A stretch of 64,000 bases of DNA, taken from Nostoc sp. C052. GTDB lineage: Bacteria > Cyanobacteriota > Cyanobacteriia > Cyanobacteriales > Nostocaceae. Positions 19,292-28,013 of the stretch are shown here, one piece after another. The notes below the pieces were generated by a model that worked only from the letters and a program-made list of their open reading frames with translations, made no database searches and was not told the origin of the DNA. A program made the translations under genes and the position numbers. The stretch is taken from positions 5,948,001 through 6,012,000 of the forward strand of contig NZ_CP040272.1 in NCBI RefSeq assembly GCF_013393905.1. Reading direction: 5' to 3'. Position 1 is the stretch's first letter. Each line of letters begins with the position of its first letter.

Positions 19292-19324
19292 ACCGCCCTA
19301 TGATAGTTAGTGGCGGTTTTTTTA
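19292..19324 (+). terminator. Rho-independent terminator-like hairpin
   Basis: ACCGCC (19292-19297) pairs with GGCGGT (19312-19317) and is followed by a run of seven T. It is oriented to end plus-strand transcription coming from the DUF362 gene or the repeat region. Confidence 0.6.
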
Positions 19325-20149
19325 GCTGATTAATTTGTTATGCAGATTATCGTTTGAGATTTTGATTTATCGAAAAAGTTATACAGATTTAGGATCTAGA
19401 AATTGGAATTGGGTATTTTGTTCAAATATGAGCAAAGTCTGGGGATAACCCTCTACACTACTTTCTAAAACATTTTTTTACTCTACCTATATATAGATTG
19501 ACAAAATTGCTGTGATATTACGCAGATTTGAAAATTTAAATTCTGAAATATTTCTGAAATATTTGTTTAGTATTATCACTTAATCTATGCTACACAACAC
19601 AGTTAATGTATCTGTATTTATTCGGTAGTCACGATTGGTTACAAAAATCATTCCTGCCCATTTCTTCTCTAGCATCAAATATTGTTGTGTATAACTACCG
19701 TATGAGAATCGAGAACACTGAAGATTTATCAGTATTTTTGCGGTTTTGTGTCCTGTATCACAAATTAGGAATTCCAGTAAAATGACCTTATCAAAGCCTT
19801 TACAGAGATGTTATAATCATGAAGTATCGGACAAATACATTTTGCTAATTAATATTTAAGCAGCGAAGAAATGTAGTTTATGATGCTGTTAACGTTAGCT
19901 TTGCGTATGCGAACCATTACACCATACAGGGAAACATCTGAAAACATTAATCACAAAATAAAACATGATTTGTTGACTTGTAACTTGGTATTAAGAATTT
20001 CATGTATAAAAACGCTATTATGACAATTGTAAAACTGGTTTAGCTTGTAAAATGCTACACATTTTACAGTTTAAAAATAGCTACAATAGCATTAAGACTC
20101 TCACTCAGAGAGTAGACCTACACAGTGTTACGAAGAACTTCAATTTTGT
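19325..20149. other. Long AT-rich spacer, no gene seen
   Basis: 825 bp of AT-rich DNA upstream of the 62-aa membrane protein gene. No open frame with coding character, tRNA fold or known riboswitch was recognised. A tandem CTGAAATATTT motif occurs near 19545-19565. The length and lack of dispersed repeats would suit a long 5' leader, a regulatory region or an unannotated RNA. Confidence 0.5.
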
Positions 20150-20338
20150 ATGAATTCAAATAGCCAGTCTGCCAATTCTGCCGACACATATTCCCAACGT
20201 TTGGCAGACATTGTGGGAACTGCGATCGCTCTGTTGACTCTTACCCTACCCGTATTTGTCATCGCCCACTATTCTTCAACTAATGTTCAAAATAACCAGC
20301 AACCACTGATCCAAAACCTACAAGGAAGTAAAGATTGA
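20150..20338 (+). CDS. 62-aa single-pass membrane protein
   Basis: Small protein with a polar N-terminal 20 residues (TYSQRLADIVG), one hydrophobic helix (about 24-45, TAIALLTLTLPVFVIAHYSS) and a short Gln/Asn-rich tail. Short one-helix proteins of this kind are common in cyanobacterial thylakoid complexes, and the sequence looks like a real gene rather than noise. The ribosome site is weak. Two hairpins lie downstream. Function unknown; gene status probable, not certain. Confidence 0.62.
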   Translation: MNSNSQSANSADTYSQRLADIVGTAIALLTLTLPVFVIAHYSSTNVQNNQQPLIQNLQGSKD

Positions 20339-20819
20339 TAAAGCTTCCCCGTAGCTTTCCCCAGCAGGAAAGCTGCAAAAAGCAGAACACTGATTTTGAG
20401 ACAACCTCTGTAGATGTGAATGTAGTTCGTCAGAAATAAGCTGAATCTGTATTGTATAACTCCAGATTTCATAAGTCTTGACACAATAGAGGCCGAAATC
20501 CCTCTAATCAGTAATCAAAAGTGGAGGATATTCATAAATACCCTCTTGGAAAAAGCGTTGCGAGGAAAGTTCGCAACGCTTTTTCCATCTTTTGGCTAAT
20601 TCAACAGAATAGTTTATCAAGCCCCGTTGGGGCGGGAGTTGGGAGTCAGGAGGCAGAAGTTCCTTCATTTTAAATTTTGAATTTTGAATTGATTTCTCCC
20701 ACTCCCCTATCCCGTGAAATGAATACCTTGGGAAGAAAGCCATATTGCCCTAAAATTCTACACGGGGAGCGAAGCTGACAGAGTGCCCCCATGATTCACT
20801 GTTATCAGAGGAGTTTTTT
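20339..20819. other. Spacer before ppa with two hairpins and a G/C repeat
   Basis: Holds a 10-bp-stem hairpin at 20351-20376, a strong 16-bp-stem hairpin at 20548-20586, and a G-run/C-run repeat with a TTTTGAATTTTGAATTG core at about 20625-20715. The last 100 bp should carry the ppa promoter. No further gene is supported. Confidence 0.6.
20548..20592. terminator. Strong bidirectional terminator hairpin
   Basis: A perfect 16-bp inverted repeat (20548-20563 and 20571-20586) has a GC core GCGTTGCGA, flanking A5/T5 tracts and a 7-nt loop. The A and T tracts make it able to stop transcription from either side, insulating the 62-aa gene from ppa. Confidence 0.8.
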
Positions 20820-21332
20820 GTGGATTTATCTCGTATTCCTGCCCAACCGAAACCTGGTCTAATCAACGTTCTGATTGAAATTGCTGGCGGAAGTAAAAAT
20901 AAATATGAATATGACAAGGAACTACAAGCTTTTGCTTTAGACCGAGTACTTTATTCCTCGGTAAAATATCCTTATGACTACGGCTTTGTACCCAATACTT
21001 TAGCTGATGATGGCGATCCCCTCGATGGTATAGTCATAATTGATGAGCCAACCTTTCCAGGCTGTGTGATTGCCGCGCGACCGATTGGCTTTTTAGAGAT
21101 GATTGACGGTGGCGATCGCGATGAAAAAATCCTTTGTGTTCCTGACAAAGATCCGCGCTACGCTCAAGTAAGATCCCTGAAAGACGTAGCACCACACCGC
21201 TTAGATGAAATTGCTGAATTTTTCCGTAGTTATAAAAATTTGGAAAAAAAGGTGACTGAAATTCTCGGTTGGCAAGATGTGGACAAGGTTGCAGCTTTAG
21301 TAGAAAAATCCGTCAAAGCTTATAGAGGATAA
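20820..21332 (+). CDS. ppa: Inorganic pyrophosphatase (family I)
   Basis: Soluble Mg-dependent enzyme hydrolysing pyrophosphate to two phosphates. The active-site signature DDGDPLDGIVI, with the metal Asp residues, is intact. Other conserved parts are KYEYDKELQAFALDRVLY, PYDYGFVPNT and the Lys-Asp pair in VPDKDPRY. The 170-aa length is usual. The start is GTG at 20820, 5 nt after a good AGAGGAG site; the protein begins MDLSRIPAQPKPG. Confidence 0.97.
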   Translation: MDLSRIPAQPKPGLINVLIEIAGGSKNKYEYDKELQAFALDRVLYSSVKYPYDYGFVPNTLADDGDPLDGIVIIDEPTFPGCVIAARPIGFLEMIDGGDRDEKILCVPDKDPRYAQVRSLKDVAPHRLDEIAEFFRSYKNLEKKVTEILGWQDVDKVAALVEKSVKAYRG

Positions 21333-21334
21333 TA

Positions 21335-21425
21335 GAGGAGTTAGGAGTTAGGAGTTAAGAGTTAAGAGTTATAAATTTTTATTCCTAACTCCTAACTTCT
21401 CACTGTTCACTCCTCACTTCACTTT
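21335..21425. repeat. Heptamer tandem repeat (STRR)
   Basis: Units of AGTTAGG and AGTTAAG on the left and CTAACTCC on the right make a short tandem repeat with a palindromic centre, between ppa and panD. Such heptameric repeats are typical of heterocystous cyanobacteria. Confidence 0.7.
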
Positions 21426-21478
21426 GATAACTTTCTCTTGTTACGGATTTTAAAATCTGCCACCAACCCCAAACCAGA

Positions 21479-21862
21479 ATGCAGCGTACTCTCCTTTTGG
21501 CAAAAATTCATAACTGCACCCTCACAGGGGCGAATATCAACTACGTGGGTAGTATCAGTATTGATGAAATCCTTTTAGAAAAAGCTGGTATCTTACCTTA
21601 TGAACAGGTGCAAGTAGTTAATAGTGCCAACGGTCAGCGCTTTATTACCTATGCGATCCCGGCTCCAGCCCATTCAGGAGTCATTGAGTTAAATGGGGGT
21701 GCGGCACGTCTAGGCATTATTGGCGATCGCTTGATTATAATGACTTACGGGCAGTTCACTCCAGAAGAGGTAAAAAGTTACTCTCCTACGGTAGTCATTG
21801 TGGACGAAAAAAACAGGTTGTTGGAAGTACGGCGCTACGATGACCTGCTCAGTAAGGTCTAA
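21479..21862 (+). CDS. panD: Aspartate 1-decarboxylase proenzyme
   Basis: Pyruvoyl enzyme making beta-alanine from aspartate for pantothenate synthesis. The self-cleavage site is intact: Gly24-Ser25 in YVGSISID, so Ser25 would become the pyruvoyl group. Conserved substrate residues lie in the ANGQRFITYAI stretch and in ELNGGAARLG. Length 127 aa is standard. It is 13 bp upstream of the metallo-beta-lactamase-fold gene, so they are likely one transcript. Confidence 0.96.
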   Translation: MQRTLLLAKIHNCTLTGANINYVGSISIDEILLEKAGILPYEQVQVVNSANGQRFITYAIPAPAHSGVIELNGGAARLGIIGDRLIIMTYGQFTPEEVKSYSPTVVIVDEKNRLLEVRRYDDLLSKV

Positions 21863-21874
21863 TTTTCAAGAAAA

Positions 21875-22777
21875 ATGTCAAATTTTGAGTTGTCGGGTTC
21901 CCAAAGCTACATACCTGAAAAGTCTGCTACCCTGTCGAGTAGTCTAGCAGGTGAATTTCTCGTGCAATTCTGGGGTGTCAGAGGCTTGATTCCCACCCCA
22001 AGTAGCGACACTAATCGTTATGGTGGTAATACTGCTTGTGTAGAAATGCAGGTAGCTGGAAAACGCTTAATTTTTGATGGTGGTACTGGCTTACGGATAC
22101 TGGGTAAAACTTGGCAAGAACTACAACAGCCATTAGAAGCCCATTTATTTTTTACCAACTGCCAATCAAACCGAATTCAAGGGTTTCCCTTTTTTGCGCC
22201 TGCATTTATTGGAGAAAATTGCTTCCATATTTACGGCACAGCTGCATCAAATGGAGCCTCAATCAAACAATGTCTGTACGATCAGATGCTCCAGCCACAC
22301 TTTCCTTACCCTTTACAGGTAATGCAATCAGAATTGCAGTTTTACAATTTGACTCCAGAAAGTGATGTGAAGTTGGATGATATTACCATTACAACTGCAT
22401 TAATTAATCAAACTCAGCGGTCAGTTGGCTACCGAGTTACTTGGCAAGAGTATAATGTTGCTTACATCACGGATTTGCACCAGAATGCCGATCAAGTGGA
22501 GCGAGAGCGGATTTTAGAGTTTATTAAAGGCGCTGATTTGCTGATTGCCAATGCTACTTACACTCCGCCGACATCTCACAACCATGACTCTGCTGATTTA
22601 CTCTGGCAAGCTGCGGTGAATACAGCTTTGAATGCTGGCGTTAAACAGCTAGCCATTTCTCATCATCACCCAGATGACCATGATGATTTTCTTGACCAGG
22701 TTCAAGTCGATATTAAATCTGCTTTTCCTCAAGCCATAATAGCCCGTGAAGGTCTAGTATTAGCTGTTGGTAAGTGA
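21875..22777 (+). CDS. Metallo-beta-lactamase-fold protein lacking the main metal motif
   Basis: 300-aa relative of cyclic phosphodiesterase-type MBL proteins. The family start FWGVRGLIPTP, the NRYGGNTACVEM strand and IFDGGTGLR are intact. Where the metal motif HxHxDH is expected, just before IQGFPFF, the sequence is TNCQSNR at 94-100: Asn95, Gln97, Asn99 and Arg100 replace all four ligands. The later ITD and SHHHPDDHDD segments remain. The fold is probably retained without normal hydrolase activity. It is 13 bp after panD in the same operon. Role unknown. Confidence 0.85.
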   Translation: MSNFELSGSQSYIPEKSATLSSSLAGEFLVQFWGVRGLIPTPSSDTNRYGGNTACVEMQVAGKRLIFDGGTGLRILGKTWQELQQPLEAHLFFTNCQSNRIQGFPFFAPAFIGENCFHIYGTAASNGASIKQCLYDQMLQPHFPYPLQVMQSELQFYNLTPESDVKLDDITITTALINQTQRSVGYRVTWQEYNVAYITDLHQNADQVERERILEFIKGADLLIANATYTPPTSHNHDSADLLWQAAVNTALNAGVKQLAISHHHPDDHDDFLDQVQVDIKSAFPQAIIAREGLVLAVGK

Positions 22778-22984
22778 TTTTCCTATTGGCACTTTTTAAT
22801 CAGTGGTAGAGCGATGCTTACGGTGGCAAGCTACCCACAAGCACTGACTTGTCAATTTGCTTTTCTGTTGACATGGCGCGGTCTTGTGTGTAAAGACGGA
22901 TTGTCTCGTAGATTGTGAGGTAGAACGCTATAATTTACTCAACTTTGTAATCATTTTCAACCTGAGAGTTGATAGTCTAATTCG
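22778..22984. other. Spacer with no recognised feature
   Basis: 207 bp between the MBL-fold gene and the HNH remnant. No open frame, clear hairpin or family repeat was recognised. It may be eroded remains of the same transferred segment as the HNH pseudogene. Confidence 0.4.
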
Positions 22985-23303
22985 CTCATGAGTACTTTCA
23001 ATTAAGTGCTGGAAGACGCTTTGCAACTTTCCTCCGAGCAGCAAGAAATGCCGAGCAAGATTCTGCAACGCTAGCTCAGTATTAGGATATCTAGGTTTTA
23101 GATGTTCAATATGACTAATTTATTTGGTAATACGCCTTCCACAATAGCAACAGATAAAACCTTGCTTTTGCAATAAGGAATCATGTACATCGGTTTTTTT
23201 GTGGTTTCCTGAAGTCGTCCCAACTCGATTGCCAATCCTCATTTGCTAAATTTTCCCAAACGGTAAAACTTTCTGGCTACTCACTTTTTTTGATATATTT
23301 CAC
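22985..23303 (-). pseudogene. Decayed HNH endonuclease gene (TIGR02646/PtuB-like)
   Basis: Reading the minus strand from a GTG at 23303 gives KYIKKSE, a stop, PESFTVWENLANEDWQ and SWDDFRKPQK. After a frameshift at an A run (about 23193) it continues DVHDSLLQKQGFICCYCGRR, ITK, a stop, and ISHIEHLKPRYPNTELALQNL. CCYCG plus SHIEHLKPR is the zinc/HNH signature of the TIGR02646 family, which includes retron- and Septu-associated PtuB nucleases. Two stops, a frameshift and loss of the C-terminal part mark it as dead. No partner ATPase gene remains beside it. Confidence 0.75.
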
Positions 23304-23337
23304 CGTTTCAAAATCTCTTTGCGGCGATATGATAAGG

Positions 23338-24255
23338 TTATGCTGATTTCAACTGAATAATACCTTTATCAAAAATGCGATTATCAGTAGCGATCGCACT
23401 TATTTCTATTCTATCTTTATACACCTCATAAGAGGCAAAACTTAAATCACTGGTAGAATACCCTGTCCACTCAGAACGCCCTACAGGACGATTACCAGCA
23501 CCCGCACCACAAATTAAGTAAGTTGTACCATCAATGGCACGAGTACGTTCATAATTGTGTTCGTGGCCATTGATGTAAAGTTGAACTCCGTATTTTTTAA
23601 ATAGGGGAGTAAAAGTTTTAATAAAATCTGGATTACTCCCATATTGACCCGATGAATAAATCGGATGATGACCAAACACTACTTTCCAAGGAGCATTACT
23701 AATACTTAATTCTTTTTCTAACCAAGTTAGCTGGTTTTCCCAATCAGCGTTCCCGTTAGTATCTAAAGCAAAAAATTGCACAGTTCCCCGACGAAATGTA
23801 TAGTAACGTCCCTTCATATTAAAGCCAGCATACTTGACTTGGGGATCGCCATTGGCAGTACGAATATCGTGATTACCTAAACAAGCCTGAAATTTTACAC
23901 CCTGCTTCAGTAAACTTTGGTAAGGACGCTCAAAAACTGCATTAATTTTCTCAATTTCACCATTATTGTAAATGTTGTCTCCAGCTAAAACGACTAAATC
24001 ATAAGGATTTTTCTTATGATACGCATTCATCGCTCCAGCCACAGCATACTGTCCTTTCGCCCCAGTCCCCGTATCTGCTACAGACACAAAACGTAATAAC
24101 AAGTCTTTTTTGGTTGGGTTGGCGGCTATAGCTGTTGTTGAATCGCTAATATCAGCACTTTGATGATTTTGATGAGCAAACATCCAGCTTAAAAATCCTG
24201 TACTAATGGCGCTGACGCTACTTAAAAATAAAAATTGACGGCGTTTTAGTTTCAT
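23338..24255 (-). CDS. Tat-exported metallophosphoesterase (purple acid phosphatase-like)
   Basis: Calcineurin-type phosphoesterase, probably periplasmic. The N terminus MKLKRRQFLFLSS plus a hydrophobic stretch is a twin-arginine signal. The dimetal motifs are in order: SVADTGTGAKGQ, VVLAGDNIYNNGE, CLGNHD, VFGHHPIYSSG and INGHEHNYERT. The spacing matches small purple acid phosphatases that scavenge phosphate from esters. It stands alone, divergent from the Pro-rich membrane protein gene. Substrate is not determinable here; no phosphate-box was identified upstream. Confidence 0.9.
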   Translation of the reverse strand: MKLKRRQFLFLSSVSAISTGFLSWMFAHQNHQSADISDSTTAIAANPTKKDLLLRFVSVADTGTGAKGQYAVAGAMNAYHKKNPYDLVVLAGDNIYNNGEIEKINAVFERPYQSLLKQGVKFQACLGNHDIRTANGDPQVKYAGFNMKGRYYTFRRGTVQFFALDTNGNADWENQLTWLEKELSISNAPWKVVFGHHPIYSSGQYGSNPDFIKTFTPLFKKYGVQLYINGHEHNYERTRAIDGTTYLICGAGAGNRPVGRSEWTGYSTSDLSFASYEVYKDRIEISAIATDNRIFDKGIIQLKSA

Positions 24256-24391
24256 AAGTCACCAAATTTAATAAATAGTCAGTTTAGCGGAAAACTTTGA
24301 GCAATGAAGTGATACATTAAGGCAAAAGAAGGCAGCACCAGTAATAATGTACGTTGTTTGTCTTTGATTCGCTGCTTTTGGTGAAAGTTCC

Positions 24392-25279
24392 ATGTCACAA
24401 GACAATCAGTCAAAACCGACGGATGAGCAGATAACTCAACCTCCCCAAAAACCTTACCAGAGAGTTCAGCCATTTTGGAAGGCTAAAATTATCCAACTTC
24501 TCCAAGGGACGATTGGGGTTTTAGAAGTAACGGTGGAGAAACTGGAGACAGCACCCCCTCCTGGTAGTGATGAGAAACCCAGTTTTTTCCAGAAGCTTCA
24601 GTTGTGGTGGGGTGGACTGTTAAGGACAATCCGCTTGTTTTTACCATCAAATCTGTCAACAAAGTTATCAGATACAGCTTTGACTGGAATTGTTACTGGA
24701 ATTGCTGTAATTCTTGTTTGGGCAACTACAACCGTTCTTACTGCTAAACCGACTGAAGTAGCAACAGTTCCACCAGTTGAAGAGGTTCCGATACCAACAC
24801 CAACGATAACTACTCTACCAGAGTCAATCGCACCAGAACCACAACCACCAGAGGAAATTACGCCGCCACCAGAAGTACAAACTACCCCACCAACGCCGGA
24901 ACCGAAACCAGAATTAACTCCCACTCCCACGCCAACACCAACACCAGTCATAGAATTGACACCAGAACAAGCCTTGATTGCGGCTATTGAAAATCAGGTA
25001 GCCGAAATTAGCGATCGCATTGCCTCTGGTCTGATAAAGTCAATTCAAGCCAACTTTCGTACAAGTAATCTTACAGTCAAAATTAGTGATGATTGGTACA
25101 CTCTCAAGGAATCTCAGCAAGACAAACTAGCTGCGGAGATATTACAACGCTCTCAAGAACTTGATTTTACCCATTTAGAAATTACCGACTCTCAAAATAG
25201 GCTAATAGCTCGAAATCCGGTTGTTGGTACTGAGATAGTGATTTTTAAACGGCAAATAGCAAGTTACAATAATTCCTAA
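24392..25279 (+). CDS. Single-pass membrane protein with Pro-rich linker, function unknown
   Basis: 295-aa protein with a polar N-terminal region (1-70), a membrane segment at about 95-115 (ALTGIVTGIAVILVWATTTVL minus its ends), then a Pro/Thr/Glu-rich linker at 120-190 with TPTPTPTP. The compact C-terminal domain (about 192-290) is mixed alpha/beta with DWYTLKESQQDKLAAEIL. The linker looks suited to spanning peptidoglycan or the lumen. No family name is recognised. It is 25 bp upstream of the ATP-grasp gene on the same strand. Confidence 0.75.
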   Translation: MSQDNQSKPTDEQITQPPQKPYQRVQPFWKAKIIQLLQGTIGVLEVTVEKLETAPPPGSDEKPSFFQKLQLWWGGLLRTIRLFLPSNLSTKLSDTALTGIVTGIAVILVWATTTVLTAKPTEVATVPPVEEVPIPTPTITTLPESIAPEPQPPEEITPPPEVQTTPPTPEPKPELTPTPTPTPTPVIELTPEQALIAAIENQVAEISDRIASGLIKSIQANFRTSNLTVKISDDWYTLKESQQDKLAAEILQRSQELDFTHLEITDSQNRLIARNPVVGTEIVIFKRQIASYNNS

Positions 25280-25304
25280 TTTAGACGTTTAATTTGAAGT
25301 ATTT

Positions 25305-26153
25305 ATGTTAGATAACGTTTTGTTATTGCTTAAAGCTTGTGAAAACTTAAATATTAGCTATGAAATTATTCATCCTGCTGAAAACTTAATCAAAATAAAA
25401 CTCAATAATCAACACCATTATTTTTGTAATTATAGTACTCCGATAATCAATCAGGCAGTAGCACAAATCATTAAAGATAAGGAATACACTTACCATATTT
25501 TAAAGAAAAAAGTTAAGCTTCCTCGGACAGTAGGTTTTCTTTCCCCTTTTTGTGACCTCCAATATAAGATTTACTTAAAATTTCCCAGCTTTCAAGATAT
25601 TATATTAGAAATCAAAGAAAACTTTGAAACACCTGTAATTGTTAAACGAAATTCTGGTTCAAGTGGACATAACGTATTTTTATGCCAAAATACAGATGAA
25701 GTTGAAACTGCTTTACAAGAGATTTTCAATATCAATGATAAAAAGTATGATTACGTTGCGATCGCTCAAGAGTTCATTCATATAAAATCTGAGTATCGAG
25801 CCGTTTTTTTAAATAAAGAATTAGTTTTACTCTATGAGAAAGATATAACTGATGCAAAATTTATCGGTAATCTCAGTCCTCTCCACTGGGATGGTGCAAA
25901 AGCCAAGTATATCAACGATCCACAAATATTATCAGAGATTGCTAATTTCGCCAGACCAATTTTTGAAGAATTAGATATTGATTATGGTGGTTTGGATATC
26001 GTCTTAGATCGAGATAATCAATATTGGTTGATTGAAATTAATTCTCATCCAAATTATAGTATTTTCACTAGAGACAATGGAGAGGAGCCTGTATTGAGAA
26101 TTTTTGAAAAAATGCTCAATAGCCTAGTAACGCAAGGCGGAATTAAAAATTAA
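25305..26153 (+). CDS. ATP-grasp superfamily ligase-like protein
   Basis: 282-aa protein with the ATP-grasp layout of D-Ala-D-Ala ligase/RimK enzymes. PVIVKRNSGSSGHNVF is the phosphate-binding Lys/Gly loop, YVAIAQEFIHIKSEYRAVF is the adenine-side strand, and GGLDIVLDRDNQYWLIEINSHPNY carries the metal-binding Asp/Glu/Asn triad. The family joins a carboxylate to an amine or thiol using ATP. Substrates cannot be read from sequence. It appears paired with the preceding membrane protein (25-bp gap) and ends in a TTAAAAA repeat. Confidence 0.82.
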   Translation: MLDNVLLLLKACENLNISYEIIHPAENLIKIKLNNQHHYFCNYSTPIINQAVAQIIKDKEYTYHILKKKVKLPRTVGFLSPFCDLQYKIYLKFPSFQDIILEIKENFETPVIVKRNSGSSGHNVFLCQNTDEVETALQEIFNINDKKYDYVAIAQEFIHIKSEYRAVFLNKELVLLYEKDITDAKFIGNLSPLHWDGAKAKYINDPQILSEIANFARPIFEELDIDYGGLDIVLDRDNQYWLIEINSHPNYSIFTRDNGEEPVLRIFEKMLNSLVTQGGIKN

Positions 26154-26175
26154 AAATTAAAAATTAAAAATGAAT
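26154..26175. repeat. TTAAAAA tandem repeat
   Basis: Three tandem TTAAAAA units directly after the stop codon of the ATP-grasp gene, a heptamer-type repeat like those elsewhere in the window. Confidence 0.6.
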
Positions 26176-26442
26176 ACAGCGTCAGCGTTTCATTGATTTG
26201 AAATAGGTGGCTTATTTACACCATGCTGTACTAATATAATACGGCGGAAATAAACCAGCCATTTAAAATAGCCAGAAAGCTTACAAAATAAGCATTCTTT
26301 CTTTTTACTTTTGCCTTCTTGTACTAGCCTCAAAATAAAAATAGGTCTATTTGCATACTTGTACCTCACCGGATTGAAAATGGCTATATCTACTTTCTTC
26401 ATTCTCAGGTAGTTTTGGAATGTAGAGTTAAATTTTTCCAAA

Positions 26443-27990
26443 ATGTCTTTAACTGAAGAAATTCTTTCCCAATTACCCGACGATGTTTTAGGAAGATTGC
26501 GTCAAAGTGATCGCATCCTCACATCTGAGCGCGAAAACACTGCACCTATCCCAACGCTAGTTAAAGAAAGTCAACAGCCTTTAGACCGCATAGACTTCGA
26601 TGTAATTATCTGCGGTGGCACTTTAGGCATTTTAATTGGTTGTGCCTTAGCGGTGAAGGGACTGCGGGTAGCCTTGCTGGAACGGGGAATTTTGCGGGGA
26701 AGGGAACAAGAGTGGAATATTTCTCGCAAAGAATTAGATGTATTTGTGGAATTGAACTTACTAACTGAGGAAGAATTAGAGAGTGCGATCGCCACTCAAT
26801 ATAACCCAGCGCGAGTTAGTTTTGCTGGCGGTACAGAGGTTTGGGTAGAGGATGTCTTAAATATCGGCGTAGATCCAGTTTATCTACTAGCTACCTTGAA
26901 AACTCGATTTCTCGCTGCTGGGGGAAAGTTGTTAGAAAACACACCCTTTACCGAAGCCGTGGTTCATCCAGATGGGGTGATGGTAAATAACCAATTCAAA
27001 ACTCGGTTATTAATCGACGCGATGGGACATTTTTCACCCATCACCCAACAAGCACGCCAAGGCAAAAAACCAGATGCACTTTGTTTGGTTGTGGGAAGTT
27101 GCGCTCAAGGGTTTCCAGAAAATAACTCAGGCGACTTATTATTATCATTCACATCCTTGCAGAATCAATGTCAATATTTTTGGGAAGCCTTCCCAGCTAG
27201 AGATGGCAGAACCACTTACTTATTTACCTACATGGATGCAGATCCTCAACGTTTGAGTTTAGAAACTCTATTTGAAGAATATCTGCGTCTCTTACCAGAA
27301 TATCAGGGAGTAGAGTTGAGTAAACTGAAGTTTCAACGGGCACTATTTGGTTTCTTTCCCACCTATCGCCAAAGTCCACTAAAAACCCCTTGGAATCGCA
27401 TTCTCCCAGCCGGAGATAGCAGTGGTAGTCAATCTCCCTTGAGTTTTGGCGGTTTTGGGGCAATGGTGCGTCACCTGAAGCGTTTAACTTATGGTATTTA
27501 CGAAGCGCTGGAAACAGAACAATTATCTGCACAAGCCTTAGTACAGCTACAACCATATCAGCCAAGTTTGACTGTTACCTGGTTGTTCCAAAGGGCAATG
27601 AGTGTTGGTGTAAATCAGAAAATTGCTCCAGATCAAATTAACCAACTACTCTCGGCAGTATTTCAGGAAATGCAACAGTTAGGTACACCAGTGCTAAAAC
27701 CATTTTTACAAGATATAGTGCAATTTTCGGCACTAACGCAAACACTGTTAAAAACTGGTCTATATCATCCTGTATTAGTTGCCAAGATAATTCCGCAAGT
27801 AGGTTTGGCAAGTTTGTTAGATTGGATGTTACATTACAGTAATTTAGGTGTGTACACTGCCTTGTTTTGGTTAAGTCCAATGCTAGAAACATGGATTAAG
27901 AATCAACCAAAAGCACAACAATATTATTGGCATCGCTTGATTGATGCTTGGAAGTATGGTTCGGGCGGTGATTACTCAGATGAAACTTAG
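26443..27990 (+). CDS. cruP: FAD-dependent oxidoreductase, CruA/CruP lycopene cyclase family
   Basis: Flavoprotein of 515 aa. The dinucleotide fold is DVIICGGTLGILIGCALAVKGLRVALLERG, of which IICGGTLGILIGCALA is the FAD motif. A second FAD segment is RILPAGDSSGSQSPLSFGGFGAM, with PAGDSSG diagnostic. These match CruA/CruP-type proteins of cyanobacteria. The length is nearer CruP (about 500) than CruA (over 600), so CruP is the better guess. CruP has been linked to carotenoid metabolism and oxidative stress, and its cyclase activity is debated. The membrane protein gene downstream (23 bp) is probably cotranscribed. Confidence 0.72.
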   Translation: MSLTEEILSQLPDDVLGRLRQSDRILTSERENTAPIPTLVKESQQPLDRIDFDVIICGGTLGILIGCALAVKGLRVALLERGILRGREQEWNISRKELDVFVELNLLTEEELESAIATQYNPARVSFAGGTEVWVEDVLNIGVDPVYLLATLKTRFLAAGGKLLENTPFTEAVVHPDGVMVNNQFKTRLLIDAMGHFSPITQQARQGKKPDALCLVVGSCAQGFPENNSGDLLLSFTSLQNQCQYFWEAFPARDGRTTYLFTYMDADPQRLSLETLFEEYLRLLPEYQGVELSKLKFQRALFGFFPTYRQSPLKTPWNRILPAGDSSGSQSPLSFGGFGAMVRHLKRLTYGIYEALETEQLSAQALVQLQPYQPSLTVTWLFQRAMSVGVNQKIAPDQINQLLSAVFQEMQQLGTPVLKPFLQDIVQFSALTQTLLKTGLYHPVLVAKIIPQVGLASLLDWMLHYSNLGVYTALFWLSPMLETWIKNQPKAQQYYWHRLIDAWKYGSGGDYSDET

Positions 27991-28013
27991 AATTTTATTG
28001 GTGTGAGGATAAC

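Noticed and set aside
24598..24951. 117-aa Gly/Val-rich minus-strand frame
   Set aside because: Antisense shadow of the Pro/Thr-rich linker of the membrane protein gene.
26190..26441. 83-aa minus-strand open frame between the ATP-grasp and CruP-like genes
   Set aside because: Starts at TTG without a ribosome site next to the opposite gene start; composition resembles spacer. Cannot be excluded entirely.
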